Positions 9,199-17,110 of a stretch of 64,000 nucleotides of DNA are shown one piece after another. The notes below the pieces were generated by a model that saw only the letters and a list, made by a program, of their open reading frames with translations, was not told the DNA's origin and searched no databases. Positions within the stretch are counted from its first letter, which is position 1. Each line of letters starts with the position of its first letter. This DNA is from Pelethousia sp034933245 (lineage in GTDB: Bacteria; Bacillota; Clostridia; Christensenellales; CAG-138), in NCBI GenBank assembly GCA_034933245.1, contig JAYFNX010000018.1:39432-103431 (forward strand), read 5' to 3'. Both the position numbers and the translations under genes were made by a program.

Positions 9199-11097
9199 AT
9201 GTATCACGATTCAAGGCGGCCCCATTACCGTTCGCCCTTTGGAGCAGTCAAAGCGGGAGAATCCCTCCGCATCGTGGCGGATCTTCAAGGGCAGAATCAG
9301 ATTACCCTGCGCCTTTGGATAGACGGGCAGGAGAAGCTGGTCCATGGCCTGAAGGCGGGCGGCATGGTGGAATTTACCTTTGTGGCCGAGCATACGGGTC
9401 TCATCTGGTATTACTTTATTTTGGACGGCCCCGGGGGCAGGCGTTATTATGGCGTGCAGCGCGGTTTTGGCGGCGTTGGGCGTCTCTATGATAACCCCCC
9501 GCCATCCTGGCAGGTTACGGTATACGATCCTACCTTTGAAACGCCGGCCTGGTTCCGGGAAGGTGTGGTTTACCAGATATTTCCGGATCGTTTTTTTCGC
9601 GCCGGGGAGATGCTGGGCATAGAGGAACATCGATCTTTGGGCCATCGTATTTTGGTACATGAGAGCTGGGATGAGAAGCCTCTTTACTTGCCTCCCGCCG
9701 GAGAAGCGGATTATGACCCCTGCGATTTTTATGGAGGCAACCTTGCGGGCATACGGGAAAAGCTCCCTTACCTGGCTTCTTTAGGGGTTACCTGCCTATA
9801 CCTAAACCCCGTCTTCCTCTCCCCCTCCAACCATCGTTATAACACGGCGGACTACCTTCGGGTGGATCCCATATTGGGCACGGAAGCGGATTTGCAAGCC
9901 CTTATCCAAGCGGCGGCGGGCTATGGCATGGGCGTGATGCTGGACGGTGTTTTTTCGCACACCGGGGATGACAGCGTGTATTTCGACGCAAAGGGAACCT
10001 ATGGGAACGGCGCTTATTCCGACCCCCATTCCCCTTATCGGACATGGTATGATTTTACGCGCTATCCCAATGAATACCGCTGCTGGTGGGGGTTCTGCTC
10101 CCTGCCGGAGGTAAACGAAAACGAGCCCGCTTACATGGCCTTCATCGAAAAGGTGCTGGCACATTACGGCGCCATGGGGGTGGCGGGCTGGCGGCTGGAC
10201 GTGGCCGATGAACTGCCGGATCCCTTTATCGCTTTCCTCCGGGAAAAGGTAAAGGCGCTGAACCCCAAAAGCGTGCTGCTGGGGGAGGTTTGGGACGACG
10301 CCTCCAACAAGGAGGGCTTTGGCGCCCGCCGTCAATATGTGGACGGTCATGAGCTGGACAGCGCCATGGGTTATCCCTTTAAGGATGCGGCGCTTTCCTT
10401 TCTGCTTGGGGAGCGCACCGCCCCCGAGCTGTGCGAAGGGCTTATGACCCTTATGGAAAACTACCCCCGCCCTTTTTACGATGCCCAGCTTAATATTCTG
10501 GGCAGCCATGATACCATCCGGGCGCTTACGGTGCTTGCGGGCGCGCCCCACCGGGATGCGCTTTCCAGGGAAGGGCAAGCCAAGTGGCAGCCTAATCCCG
10601 GGGCAATCCAGCCTGCCCACGCCCTTCTCAAGCTGGGCGTACTGCTTCAGTTCGGCCTGCCCGGGGTGCCCTGCATCTACTATGGCGACGAGGCCGGGCT
10701 TACGGGTATGGCGGACCCCTTCAACCGCAAGCCTTACCCTTGGGGCCGGGAGGATGCGGACCTTCTCGCTTTCTACCGGTCGGTTTCCGCGGCCCGTAGG
10801 AGCTGCGCGGCGCTGTGCCGGGGCGGTTGCGGTATGGCCGCCCTTTCGCCGGATGTTTTTGCGGCCATTCGCTGCGAGGGCGAAAGCGGCGCCGTGCTGG
10901 TAATAAACCGTGCGGCAAAGCCCTTTACCGGGGTTTTGGATCTGGCGCGGTTTCAACAAGGCCCTGACGTAAACCGCCTTTGGCTTTCCGGACGCTACCG
11001 GGATGTAATAAGCGGCGAAGAAGTGCCGGCCGAAAACGGCACGCTGCCCTTGCGCCTTCCTCCCATGGGAGGGCTGCTGCTCACAAAGATAGAATAA
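9199..11097 (+). CDS. GH13 alpha-glycosidase (neopullulanase/cyclomaltodextrinase-like)
   Basis: A 632-residue GH13 enzyme without a signal peptide, so it probably degrades maltodextrin or glycogen-derived dextrins in the cytosol. It has an N-terminal beta domain (about 1-120), then GVVYQIFPDRFF, the barrel with Asp334 (GWRLDVADE), Glu363 (LLGEVWDD) and Asp438 (GSHDT), the YYGDEAGLTG segment and a C-terminal beta domain. ATG at 9199 has AAGAAGG upstream; ATG 9184 is possible. Exact substrate cannot be told from sequence. Confidence 0.88.
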   Translation: MYHDSRRPHYRSPFGAVKAGESLRIVADLQGQNQITLRLWIDGQEKLVHGLKAGGMVEFTFVAEHTGLIWYYFILDGPGGRRYYGVQRGFGGVGRLYDNPPPSWQVTVYDPTFETPAWFREGVVYQIFPDRFFRAGEMLGIEEHRSLGHRILVHESWDEKPLYLPPAGEADYDPCDFYGGNLAGIREKLPYLASLGVTCLYLNPVFLSPSNHRYNTADYLRVDPILGTEADLQALIQAAAGYGMGVMLDGVFSHTGDDSVYFDAKGTYGNGAYSDPHSPYRTWYDFTRYPNEYRCWWGFCSLPEVNENEPAYMAFIEKVLAHYGAMGVAGWRLDVADELPDPFIAFLREKVKALNPKSVLLGEVWDDASNKEGFGARRQYVDGHELDSAMGYPFKDAALSFLLGERTAPELCEGLMTLMENYPRPFYDAQLNILGSHDTIRALTVLAGAPHRDALSREGQAKWQPNPGAIQPAHALLKLGVLLQFGLPGVPCIYYGDEAGLTGMADPFNRKPYPWGREDADLLAFYRSVSAARRSCAALCRGGCGMAALSPDVFAAIRCEGESGAVLVINRAAKPFTGVLDLARFQQGPDVNRLWLSGRYRDVISGEEVPAENGTLPLRLPPMGGLLLTKIE

Positions 11098-11115
11098 GTT
11101 AGGATAAGAGGCTTT

Positions 11116-11544
11116 ATGGGATTTTTTAACCGTTTGCTTCAAGGCCGCTACGGCATCGATAAAATGAGCCTAGCGCTGTTTTGGGGTGGCATCGGGTGCA
11201 GCGTAGTTACCTGGTTCCTCTCCGGATTTCCCATCCCTTTCACCGTTTTCCGGGTTTTGGCCCTGCTTTTCTACGGCTATGCGGTATTCCGCATGTTTTC
11301 CCGCAACTTTGGGGCCAGGCAGCGCGAGTTTGCCGCCTATCTGCAGGTTACGAATAAACTGAAAGGCTTCTGGCAGCGCATCCGCTACGGCCGGCAAAAC
11401 GTGATTAACCTGCATGCGGCGCGCAAAAAGTATAAATACCTCATCTGCCCCCAGTGCAGGCAAAAGCTTCGGGTACCCCGGGGCAAGGGGAACCTTCGAG
11501 TTACCTGCTCAAAATGCGGCTACAAATTTAACGCCAAAAGTTAG
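11116..11544 (+). CDS. membrane protein with C-terminal zinc ribbon
   Basis: 142 residues, 18 bp behind the GH13 gene with AGAGG before its ATG. Two membrane segments (about residues 18-60) are followed by a basic amphipathic stretch and a C-terminal zinc ribbon of two Cys-x2-Cys knuckles (CPQC and CSKC). The ribbon is predicted to face the cytosol. No functional assignment is possible; co-transcription with the GH13 gene is likely from spacing. Confidence 0.75.
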   Translation: MGFFNRLLQGRYGIDKMSLALFWGGIGCSVVTWFLSGFPIPFTVFRVLALLFYGYAVFRMFSRNFGARQREFAAYLQVTNKLKGFWQRIRYGRQNVINLHAARKKYKYLICPQCRQKLRVPRGKGNLRVTCSKCGYKFNAKS

Positions 11545-11551
11545 GGAGTTA

Positions 11552-11560
11552 TGGTATAAT
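11552..11560 (+). promoter_or_regulatory. extended -10 promoter of DUF1858-queT
   Basis: TGGTATAAT with no clear -35, about 54 bp before the DUF1858 ATG. The leader contains no recognisable preQ1 riboswitch. Confidence 0.55.
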
Positions 11561-11613
11561 CTACTTAATCAAAACAAAGCCTTATACTAAAAACCAAAGG
11601 AGAAACGATACGC

Positions 11614-11814
11614 ATGACCATCGATAAAAGCATGACCATCGAGCAGATCCTCCGGGTGGACCCGAACGTTGCGGATATCCTAATGGAATCCGGCATGCAT
11701 TGCCTGGGCTGTATCATGGCCAGCGGCGAAGACCTTGCCCAAGCCTGTGCGGTACACGGCATTGATGTGGACGCCTTGGTTGAAAAGATCAACGCGGCCC
11801 TGGCAACCAAATAA
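11614..11814 (+). CDS. DUF1858 protein (redox-disulfide type)
   Basis: This 66-residue protein has the full DUF1858 pattern: Met-Thr-Ile-x-Gln-Ile-Leu, a Pro-x-Val-Ala-Asp-Ile-Leu segment, then Gly-Met-His-Cys-Leu-Gly-Cys (CxxC). Members are small helical proteins, some linked to hybrid cluster proteins or iron-sulfur repair. AAAGGAG lies upstream. Its stop overlaps the queT start (TAATG), so the two are co-translated, though a functional link is not obvious. Confidence 0.85.
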   Translation: MTIDKSMTIEQILRVDPNVADILMESGMHCLGCIMASGEDLAQACAVHGIDVDALVEKINAALATK

Positions 11815-12290
11815 TGGGGCCTAAATCCCTTGCGCGAGGCGCCCTTATCGGGGCGCTTTACGTATTGATTTCCCTGGCGGTGGCGCCTATCGGTTCCGGC
11901 CTTTTGCAGGCCCGGCTTTCCGAAGCCCTGTGCGTGCTGCCCTGGTTTACGCCCGCGGCCATACCTGGCCTTTTCTTGGGTTGCCTATTGGCCAACCTTT
12001 TAACCGGCGCGGTGATTTACGATGTGGTGTTCGGCAGCCTGGCCACAGGCCTCGCCGCCTTGCTGACCTTTTGGTTCCGCCGCCGTGGCTACTCCAAGTG
12101 GCTGGCTCCCCTTCCGGCCGTGGTGGTAAACGCTTTGGTTGTGGGTTATCTGCTGGCCTATGTGTATGAAGTGGGGGTTTCCATGGCCCTGTGCGCCTTG
12201 AGCGTGGCCGCCGGCCAGATTCTTTCCTGCTATGGCCTTGGCATGCCCCTGATGCGCCTGCTGGAAAAGCATTTGGAAATGTTTGAATAG
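11814..12290 (+). CDS. queT: QueT-family transporter
   Basis: 158 residues with about five membrane segments. The pattern of the ECF substrate-binding QueT family is visible: the QARLSEALCVLPWF segment near the N-terminus, then IPGLFLGCLLANL. QueT takes up queuosine precursors together with an energy-coupling module encoded elsewhere. It overlaps the DUF1858 stop by one base and is followed by a strong terminator. Confidence 0.85.
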   Translation: MGPKSLARGALIGALYVLISLAVAPIGSGLLQARLSEALCVLPWFTPAAIPGLFLGCLLANLLTGAVIYDVVFGSLATGLAALLTFWFRRRGYSKWLAPLPAVVVNALVVGYLLAYVYEVGVSMALCALSVAAGQILSCYGLGMPLMRLLEKHLEMFE

Positions 12291-12303
12291 GCTTTCTATC
12301 GGA

Positions 12304-12337
12304 AAGGCCCGGCGCATGCGCCGGGCCTTGTTTTTTT
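12304..12337 (+). terminator. terminator after queT
   Basis: A perfect 13-bp stem without spare loop bases (arms meet at 12316/12317) is followed by GTTTTTTT. The stem core is shared with the hairpins at 42842 and 61588. Confidence 0.85.
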
Positions 12338-12345
12338 CTTGGGTT

Positions 12346-13206
12346 TTAGAAGATAATCTTAAGCCCCCGGGGCAGCGCGATTCCCCCTGGACCCATGTAT
12401 TTGCAGGCGTGATACAAGGCCATATCCCCGTCATAATCAATGGCGTCATCCTGGGAATAGGTGGTGCATTCCACGTTGGTTTTTCCATTCGCCACATACG
12501 TTTCCTCTATGGTTACGTAAGCCGTGTCCGGTCGGGTCTGGTAGGCGTCCTCCTCCTGAATTTCCAGGCTTACACCGGAGAGCCGATTAAAATCCTGGTC
12601 AAACTCCAAAATGGTCACCTTCTCCAGCCGGCCAATGCCCTTGAGGATGATGGAATAGCTGGATTCGCCGGCTTTCCCCGCATTGTCCGTGGTCTTGCTG
12701 GAAATCGTCTCTGTCACACTCTCCCCGTCCTTCAGCTCGTATTGGCGGGGGTAACTGATATGGCAACGTTCCGGCCCCGCATACAGACTTCCATCCACCG
12801 CCCGAAAGATATCCCACATCCAGATTTCCTGGGGCGCGGCGCCTACATTTCTGTCCAAATAAAGGGTACCTGTAAAGCTTGCGCTGGTTGTTTTTGTATT
12901 ACGATCGTCCGTATTCACATGAAGGGCGAAATTGCGATCCATGAACTGGGGGGATACCTCTTTTCCCATTACGGTGACAGGTTCCCCATCCTCTCCCGGT
13001 TCTTCGCTGTACAAAATTAAGCCCAAGGTTCCTTCGGCCCCCAAATCGATGGCGGGCACATAGCCTTCCGGCAAGGCGTCCCCTTCTTTATGCAACTCCA
13101 TCCATAAGCCGATGGGCTCAGCCGGGGCCTCCGCCTCCGGCCGGGCCAGTTGGCAGCCCGACGCCAGCAGGCACAGGGCCAAGATCAGTATGTTAAGCTT
13201 CCTCAT
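12346..13206 (-). CDS. putative lipoprotein
   Basis: 286 residues with a type II signal peptide: Met-Arg-Lys, a hydrophobic core, and lipobox Leu-Ala-Ser-Gly-Cys with Cys18 as the lipidated residue. The mature part is acidic and predicted to be mainly beta strands; no known domain was recognised. It overlaps the XRE gene by 14 bp and is the last gene of a three-gene unit (membrane protein, regulator, lipoprotein). Confidence 0.75.
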   Translation of the reverse strand: MRKLNILILALCLLASGCQLARPEAEAPAEPIGLWMELHKEGDALPEGYVPAIDLGAEGTLGLILYSEEPGEDGEPVTVMGKEVSPQFMDRNFALHVNTDDRNTKTTSASFTGTLYLDRNVGAAPQEIWMWDIFRAVDGSLYAGPERCHISYPRQYELKDGESVTETISSKTTDNAGKAGESSYSIILKGIGRLEKVTILEFDQDFNRLSGVSLEIQEEDAYQTRPDTAYVTIEETYVANGKTNVECTTYSQDDAIDYDGDMALYHACKYMGPGGIALPRGLKIIF

Positions 13207-13432
13207 TCGCCGTATCCTCCTCGTTCAGGTCTCCATCAAAGGTTAAAAGCTCTCCAACCTCGCAGCCAAGATAATAGCAGATGCGGTTGAGGGTGGCGAA
13301 GCGCACCCCCTTCCCCCTTCCCGTGCGCAGGATGGAAAGATTCGCTTCGGTAATGCCCACTTCCCTGCAAAGCTCCTTGGCGGTTTTCCCCCTAGCCTTG
13401 AGCAACTCGTCCAAATGCACTGCAATCGCCAT
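13193..13432 (-). CDS. XRE-family regulator (YozG-like)
   Basis: 79-residue Cro/CI-type helix-turn-helix protein. The five-helix domain spans about residues 5-65 (ELCREVGITEANLSILRTG, then ATLNRICYYLGCEVGELL). Small regulators of this kind are commonly paired with DUF2975 membrane proteins, as here. GAGGCGG precedes the ATG. It is a strong candidate to bind the two similar operators at 14470-14532 that control its own operon. Confidence 0.85.
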   Translation of the reverse strand: MAIAVHLDELLKARGKTAKELCREVGITEANLSILRTGRGKGVRFATLNRICYYLGCEVGELLTFDGDLNEEDTANEEA

Positions 13433-13441
13433 AGGACCGCC

Positions 13442-14455
13442 TCATATAATCGCATCGTTATCCAGCTTGAGGGCGCGGTTGCGGCGGGAACCATCCGCAA
13501 AAAGCAGCAGCGCGATGGCTAGGCCGAGCTCCAGCAGGGGCACATCCAGGTTGATGTGCACATCGCCCCCGGCCTCGGCAAAGAGCAATTGCAAAAGATT
13601 GGCGCCCACGGTGCTGACCAGGCAGGCATATACCACGGCGCGGGCCCTTTGCGCCACCGCGTCCGAAAGGGCGGGCACAGCCTCTCCGTATGGATCCTGG
13701 CGCAGGGTTCGGAGCAAGGATAGGGCAGGCGCAAGGAGAAGCAGCAAATAAATGGCCGGGAGGGCCTGTGCCAGGATGCGGAACGCGGCGGGCCACTCAA
13801 CGGTACAGGGGGAGAAACCCGAGCCCAGCATCGCCATGGCCGCCATGCCGGAAAGGGCCTCTCCGCTTTCATCAGAAAACTGAACCCCTGTGGAGCGGAT
13901 ACAGCCCGTAAGCTCATAAAGCCGGGAGTAACAAAGGGAAACGATGAGCAGCCCTCCCGTGATTTTCAGCAGCAGGCCCAGCCCGTCGTAAAGAGCCAGG
14001 CGCTCCGCCCTGCCCAGCATGCAAAGCACCCACCAGACCAGCGCGAAGGACCAGATTGTGAGGGCCAGCATGCTCTTGCAAATTAACAGGCCCTCCCCGA
14101 GGGCAACACGGCCGAAAAGATCCACAAAGCCGGCGGGATTGATAAACTGATAAACCCCAAAGAACAGGGCGGCGGCCAGCATGTTGCGCGCATGCCAATG
14201 CGAGGCCGTCCGGCCCCGCCGACGCATCCAAAGCCCCTGCCAAACGGGCAGAGCGCACAGCAAACCATAAAGCGCCCATGCCAGCGCATCCCCTGCCCAG
14301 CCGGAAAGGGATAGCGCCCGAAGGCCCTTGCCCACCAAGTCAAAGGGCAGAGCAAACGCATAAAGGAACAGATCGCCCGGCGCAAGCAGCCGCATGGCAA
14401 CCGCCCCTAAGGCGCATATGGCGGCCAAAAGCAGGCCTTGTTTTTTCAAGGACAT
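13442..14455 (-). CDS. DUF2975-like membrane protein
   Basis: 337 residues with about eight hydrophobic segments. ATG at 14455 sits behind GGAGGTGG at 14461-14468. The C-terminal part (last two membrane segments with an Asn-Leu-Asp-Val-Pro-Leu-Leu motif) resembles DUF2975. The protein is about twice the usual length of that family, so the call is tentative. It is the first gene of the unit with the XRE regulator and the lipoprotein. No transport or enzyme motif was seen. Confidence 0.6.
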   Translation of the reverse strand: MSLKKQGLLLAAICALGAVAMRLLAPGDLFLYAFALPFDLVGKGLRALSLSGWAGDALAWALYGLLCALPVWQGLWMRRRGRTASHWHARNMLAAALFFGVYQFINPAGFVDLFGRVALGEGLLICKSMLALTIWSFALVWWVLCMLGRAERLALYDGLGLLLKITGGLLIVSLCYSRLYELTGCIRSTGVQFSDESGEALSGMAAMAMLGSGFSPCTVEWPAAFRILAQALPAIYLLLLLAPALSLLRTLRQDPYGEAVPALSDAVAQRARAVVYACLVSTVGANLLQLLFAEAGGDVHINLDVPLLELGLAIALLLFADGSRRNRALKLDNDAII

Positions 14456-14469
14456 AAAAACCACCTCCA

Positions 14470-14490
14470 AATTATTGTTTTACAATAATT
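14470..14490. promoter_or_regulatory. operator O1 of the DUF2975-like operon
   Basis: Perfect inverted repeat AATTATTGT-TTT-ACAATAATT. It lies at about +2 to +22 relative to the predicted start of transcription. Confidence 0.65.
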
Positions 14491-14498
14491 CTAGAGGC

Positions 14499-14527
14499 AG
14501 TATATGCTACAAATTATCGTTTGTCAA
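14499..14527 (-). promoter_or_regulatory. strong promoter of the DUF2975-like operon
   Basis: On the minus strand, a perfect TTGACA (14522-14527), a 17-bp spacer and TATACT (14499-14504), about 44 bp before the ATG at 14455. Confidence 0.75.
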
Positions 14528-14532
14528 TAATT
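14512..14532. promoter_or_regulatory. operator O2 of the DUF2975-like operon
   Basis: AATTATCG-N5-CAATAATT, a near copy of O1 whose centre is 42 bp away. It covers the -35 element and touches the YitT stop codon. Confidence 0.65.
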
Positions 14533-15397
14533 ACTTTAGTGTATGTTCTTTAAATCCCTCCCCCAGCACCTCGTTGGATTCCAGGATGATAATGAAGCTT
14601 GCGGAGTCCACCTCGTGAACGGCCTGGCGCACCTGATACATCTGCTTGTTGTTGCAGGCGCACAAAACCACTTCTTTTCCGTCTCCGGCATATCCCCCTT
14701 TGGCAGGCAGAATGGTGGCCCCCCGGCCACTGCATTGGTCGATGGCTGCCACCACGTCCCGGCCACGCTCGGTGATGATGAGGGTAAGCTTGCCCGCATC
14801 CACACCATAGAGCATTTTATCCACCATCTGGGCGGAAATATAATTGACCAAAAGGCCGTAAAGCACGCCGTTCATATCCCGGAAAATCAAGCCGCCCGCC
14901 AGAATAATAACCAGCTCGATAGCAAACGAGATGCGTCCCAGGGAAAGATGGGGACGCTTGGCGCGGATGGCCATGATGATAAAATCCGACCCGCCGGTAG
15001 AAGAATTGTGCATGTAGATGAGCGCATACCCAATGCCGCTAAGCACACCCGTGCAGAGCGCGGCCAGCAGCCTGTCCCCCGTATAGATGGGCAGCAGGGG
15101 CGCCACGTAATCTACCATTAGGGAAGAGAGGATAGTGCAGCGAACGGAGCGCAAAAAGAACCCCCGGCCCAGAAGCTTATAGCACCAGATGGCCACGGGA
15201 ATATTCAATAGGATCATCACCGCGCCGATGGGCAAGTTGAAAAGCCTATATAGGATCAAGGCCACGCCCGAAAAGCCCGTCATGAGGAACTTGGCGTTTA
15301 GCGCAAAGTTGTATAGGGCGACGGCCGTCAAAAAGCTGCCGATTATTTCAAAGGCCGTACCTTTCAGGTTTTTTGGGGAAAACAAACGCTGGAGCAT
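14531..15397 (-). CDS. YitT-family membrane protein (DUF161/DUF2179)
   Basis: 288 residues. Five to six N-terminal membrane segments include the family's HNSSTGGSDFI motif, and a C-terminal cytosolic DUF2179 domain spans about residues 205-288. ATG at 15397 follows AGGAGGTGG directly; an in-frame GTG in that site is not the start. The function of YitT proteins is unknown. Monocistronic. Its 3' end runs into operator O2 of the next operon. Confidence 0.9.
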   Translation of the reverse strand: MLQRLFSPKNLKGTAFEIIGSFLTAVALYNFALNAKFLMTGFSGVALILYRLFNLPIGAVMILLNIPVAIWCYKLLGRGFFLRSVRCTILSSLMVDYVAPLLPIYTGDRLLAALCTGVLSGIGYALIYMHNSSTGGSDFIIMAIRAKRPHLSLGRISFAIELVIILAGGLIFRDMNGVLYGLLVNYISAQMVDKMLYGVDAGKLTLIITERGRDVVAAIDQCSGRGATILPAKGGYAGDGKEVVLCACNNKQMYQVRQAVHEVDSASFIIILESNEVLGEGFKEHTLK

Positions 15398-15424
15398 GGG
15401 CGCCACCTCCTAAGATGTAAGGTT

Positions 15425-15467
15425 TAAAAAAGAGCCTTTGCAGCCTATATGCTTCGCAAACGCTCTT
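15425..15467 (-). terminator. terminator of the racemase-MscS-DUF951-SPase-like operon
   Basis: Arms around 15430-15440 and 15457-15467 pair (AAGAGC and TTTGC segments), with a T-run on the minus-strand 3' side. Confidence 0.65.
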
Positions 15468-15519
15468 ATACAGTTTATGGTAGCACGCAAAAAGCGGGCC
15501 GTCAACCCCTACCTATGGC

Positions 15520-16062
15520 CTATGCCACCCAGAAGAGGCATATTCTGCTCCAAGGTGAAACCCGAACCGCCGCCCGGCCGATAAGCTTTGAAAAAGGAAC
15601 GGTCATGGCATCCGCATCCAGCACGGCCACGGTCCGATCATCCGGCATAAGGAAAAACGCGCCCTGCCCCAAAGTTGTTTCCGCCAGTGCTGCGTCAAAA
15701 TGGACGGCGTAGCGGCTTTCGTCCAGCCCAACGCCGTTGATATAAACGCTTCCCGCTACGATCTGCACCCGTTCGCCGGGCAGGCCGACGATCCGCCCGA
15801 TGCTGACGCCCCCCCCTTGGTTTTCAAAAGCATAGGCATCCCCCCGCCGGGGAGTCGCCGCATGTTTAGCCAGTTTATCAAAGAGGAGGATGTCCCCTTT
15901 TTGCAAAACAGGGGCCATACCATTATCGGTAATTTGGATGCCCTGGAACCAAAGGGTGAATACCAGCGCAGCCACCAGGATGGCTACGCCAATGGCGTAG
16001 GCCCAGCTCATCCGCCGCAGGCGGCCATATTCCCCGCTGTTCTGTTCCACCCGTCCCTTCAT
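15520..16062 (-). CDS. signal peptidase I-like protein lacking the catalytic Ser and Lys
   Basis: 180 residues with an N-terminal membrane anchor (about 20-40) and a recognisable S26 fold: GMAPVLQKGDILLFDKLA, RRGDAYAF, GRIVGLPGERVQI and VYINGVGLDE. The catalytic serine of the Ser-Met-x-Pro motif is Gly48 (codon GGT). The general-base lysine of Lys-Arg-x-x-Gly-Leu-Pro-Gly is Gly89. The GDNR box is reduced to PDDR without the Ser-x-Asp-Ser-Arg part. Frame and length are intact, so it looks like a conserved-fold pseudoenzyme rather than a decayed gene. Its ATG overlaps the DUF951 stop (ATGA). Confidence 0.82.
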   Translation of the reverse strand: MKGRVEQNSGEYGRLRRMSWAYAIGVAILVAALVFTLWFQGIQITDNGMAPVLQKGDILLFDKLAKHAATPRRGDAYAFENQGGGVSIGRIVGLPGERVQIVAGSVYINGVGLDESRYAVHFDAALAETTLGQGAFFLMPDDRTVAVLDADAMTVPFSKLIGRAAVRVSPWSRICLFWVA

Positions 16063-16256
16063 GCTTCCCCGCCTTTTCCCAGGTTTTTCTTGGCTGCCTT
16101 TTCAAAATCCTGCCGGGCCAGCATCACGATGCGGCCGCAGTGCAGGCATTTTATCTTCACATCCGCCCCCGTGCGGATAATCTGCCATTCGTTGGCGCCG
16201 CAGGCATGGGGCTTGCGCATCTGCACCTTGTCGTTGGTTTCAAATTCCGTGAGCAT
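16059..16256 (-). CDS. DUF951 protein
   Basis: 65 residues matching the DUF951 family: Phe-x3-Asp-x-Val-x-Met-Arg-Lys-Pro-His-x-Cys-Gly near the start, then Cys-x2-Cys-Gly-Arg-x-Val-Met-Leu. Members are small, probably metal-binding proteins, often encoded next to mscS or ychF. Here mscS ends 2 bp upstream and the signal-peptidase-like gene overlaps downstream. The biochemical role is unknown. Confidence 0.9.
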   Translation of the reverse strand: MLTEFETNDKVQMRKPHACGANEWQIIRTGADVKIKCLHCGRIVMLARQDFEKAAKKNLGKGGEA

Positions 16257-16258
16257 GC

Positions 16259-17110
16259 CTATTGTTTTTCCTCCCGCAAAAGCACCGTATTGTGGGGTGT
16301 CCGGATGCCCTCCGCCTCATAGCGCAGCCGCGTCCGACGGATGGTCTCCCTGGTGATGGTCCATTGCTGCATGACGTTCGCCTTCATGGTAACACGCAAG
16401 GTCACGCTGCTTTCCGTTACCTGGAGGATGCCAACCCGGGAGGGAGGCTGCACCCCGTCGTCCTTCATTTCTTCATAAACAGCCTGGGCCTCTTGGTATA
16501 GGATCTCCAAAGCCCGGTCCGCATCGGATTCTAGGGAAATGGACATGTCCACCACGGCCAGATAATCATCCCGGGAGTAATTGGTGATGGTGCCGATGGT
16601 GCCGTTGGGGATGATGTTTTTATCCCCCCGAAAGCCCCGCACCGTCACCGTGCGCAGGCTTACCTCCTCCACGATACCCTCAATGCCCGCAATCAGCACA
16701 TAGTCCCCCACGGCCAGAATATCCTCAAAGAGGATAAAGAACCCCGCGGTAATATCCCGGATGAGGCTTTGCGCACCGATGCCCAGGGCCAGCGTGCCGA
16801 TGCCCGCCGCGGCCAGCATGCTGGTCATGGCGGAGGTGAGCCCCAGCTCTCCGATGGAGATCGCCACCGCGATAAAATAAAATACGTACTTGGCGATCCC
16901 TTCAAATATGGAGGTGCCGGTTTCAATCCGCCTGGCCACGATATCATCCTTTGTCACGCGGCTTGCGCGGCGCTTGGCAGCATGGCGCACCACCCGCCCC
17001 GTGGTTCGGGTAAGGATTCCGGCCAACACAAAGGCCAGCACGATGTTGAGCAGGGAGGAAAGCCAGCTTAAGCCCAGGGTATCCAGGTAAGTATCCAGCG
17101 CCGGAATCAT
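16259..17110 (-). CDS. MscS-family mechanosensitive channel
   Basis: 283 residues. Three N-terminal membrane segments include the pore helix with its Gly/Ala pattern (about 85-125, AGIGTLALGIGAQSLIRD), followed by the beta domain (FEDILAVGDYVLI, GTIGTITNYSRD) and a mixed C-terminal domain. It should act as an osmotic release valve in the cell membrane. ATG at 17110 overlaps the racemase stop (ATGA) and has GGAAGGG upstream; a GTG 9 bases earlier is less likely. Confidence 0.92.
   Translation of the reverse strand: MIPALDTYLDTLGLSWLSSLLNIVLAFVLAGILTRTTGRVVRHAAKRRASRVTKDDIVARRIETGTSIFEGIAKYVFYFIAVAISIGELGLTSAMTSMLAAAGIGTLALGIGAQSLIRDITAGFFILFEDILAVGDYVLIAGIEGIVEEVSLRTVTVRGFRGDKNIIPNGTIGTITNYSRDDYLAVVDMSISLESDADRALEILYQEAQAVYEEMKDDGVQPPSRVGILQVTESSVTLRVTMKANVMQQWTITRETIRRTRLRYEAEGIRTPHNTVLLREEKQ

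Noticed and set aside
9802..11142. 446-codon minus-strand ORF opposite the GH13 gene
   Set aside because: No ribosome site or domain; the GH13 catalytic motifs are on the plus strand.
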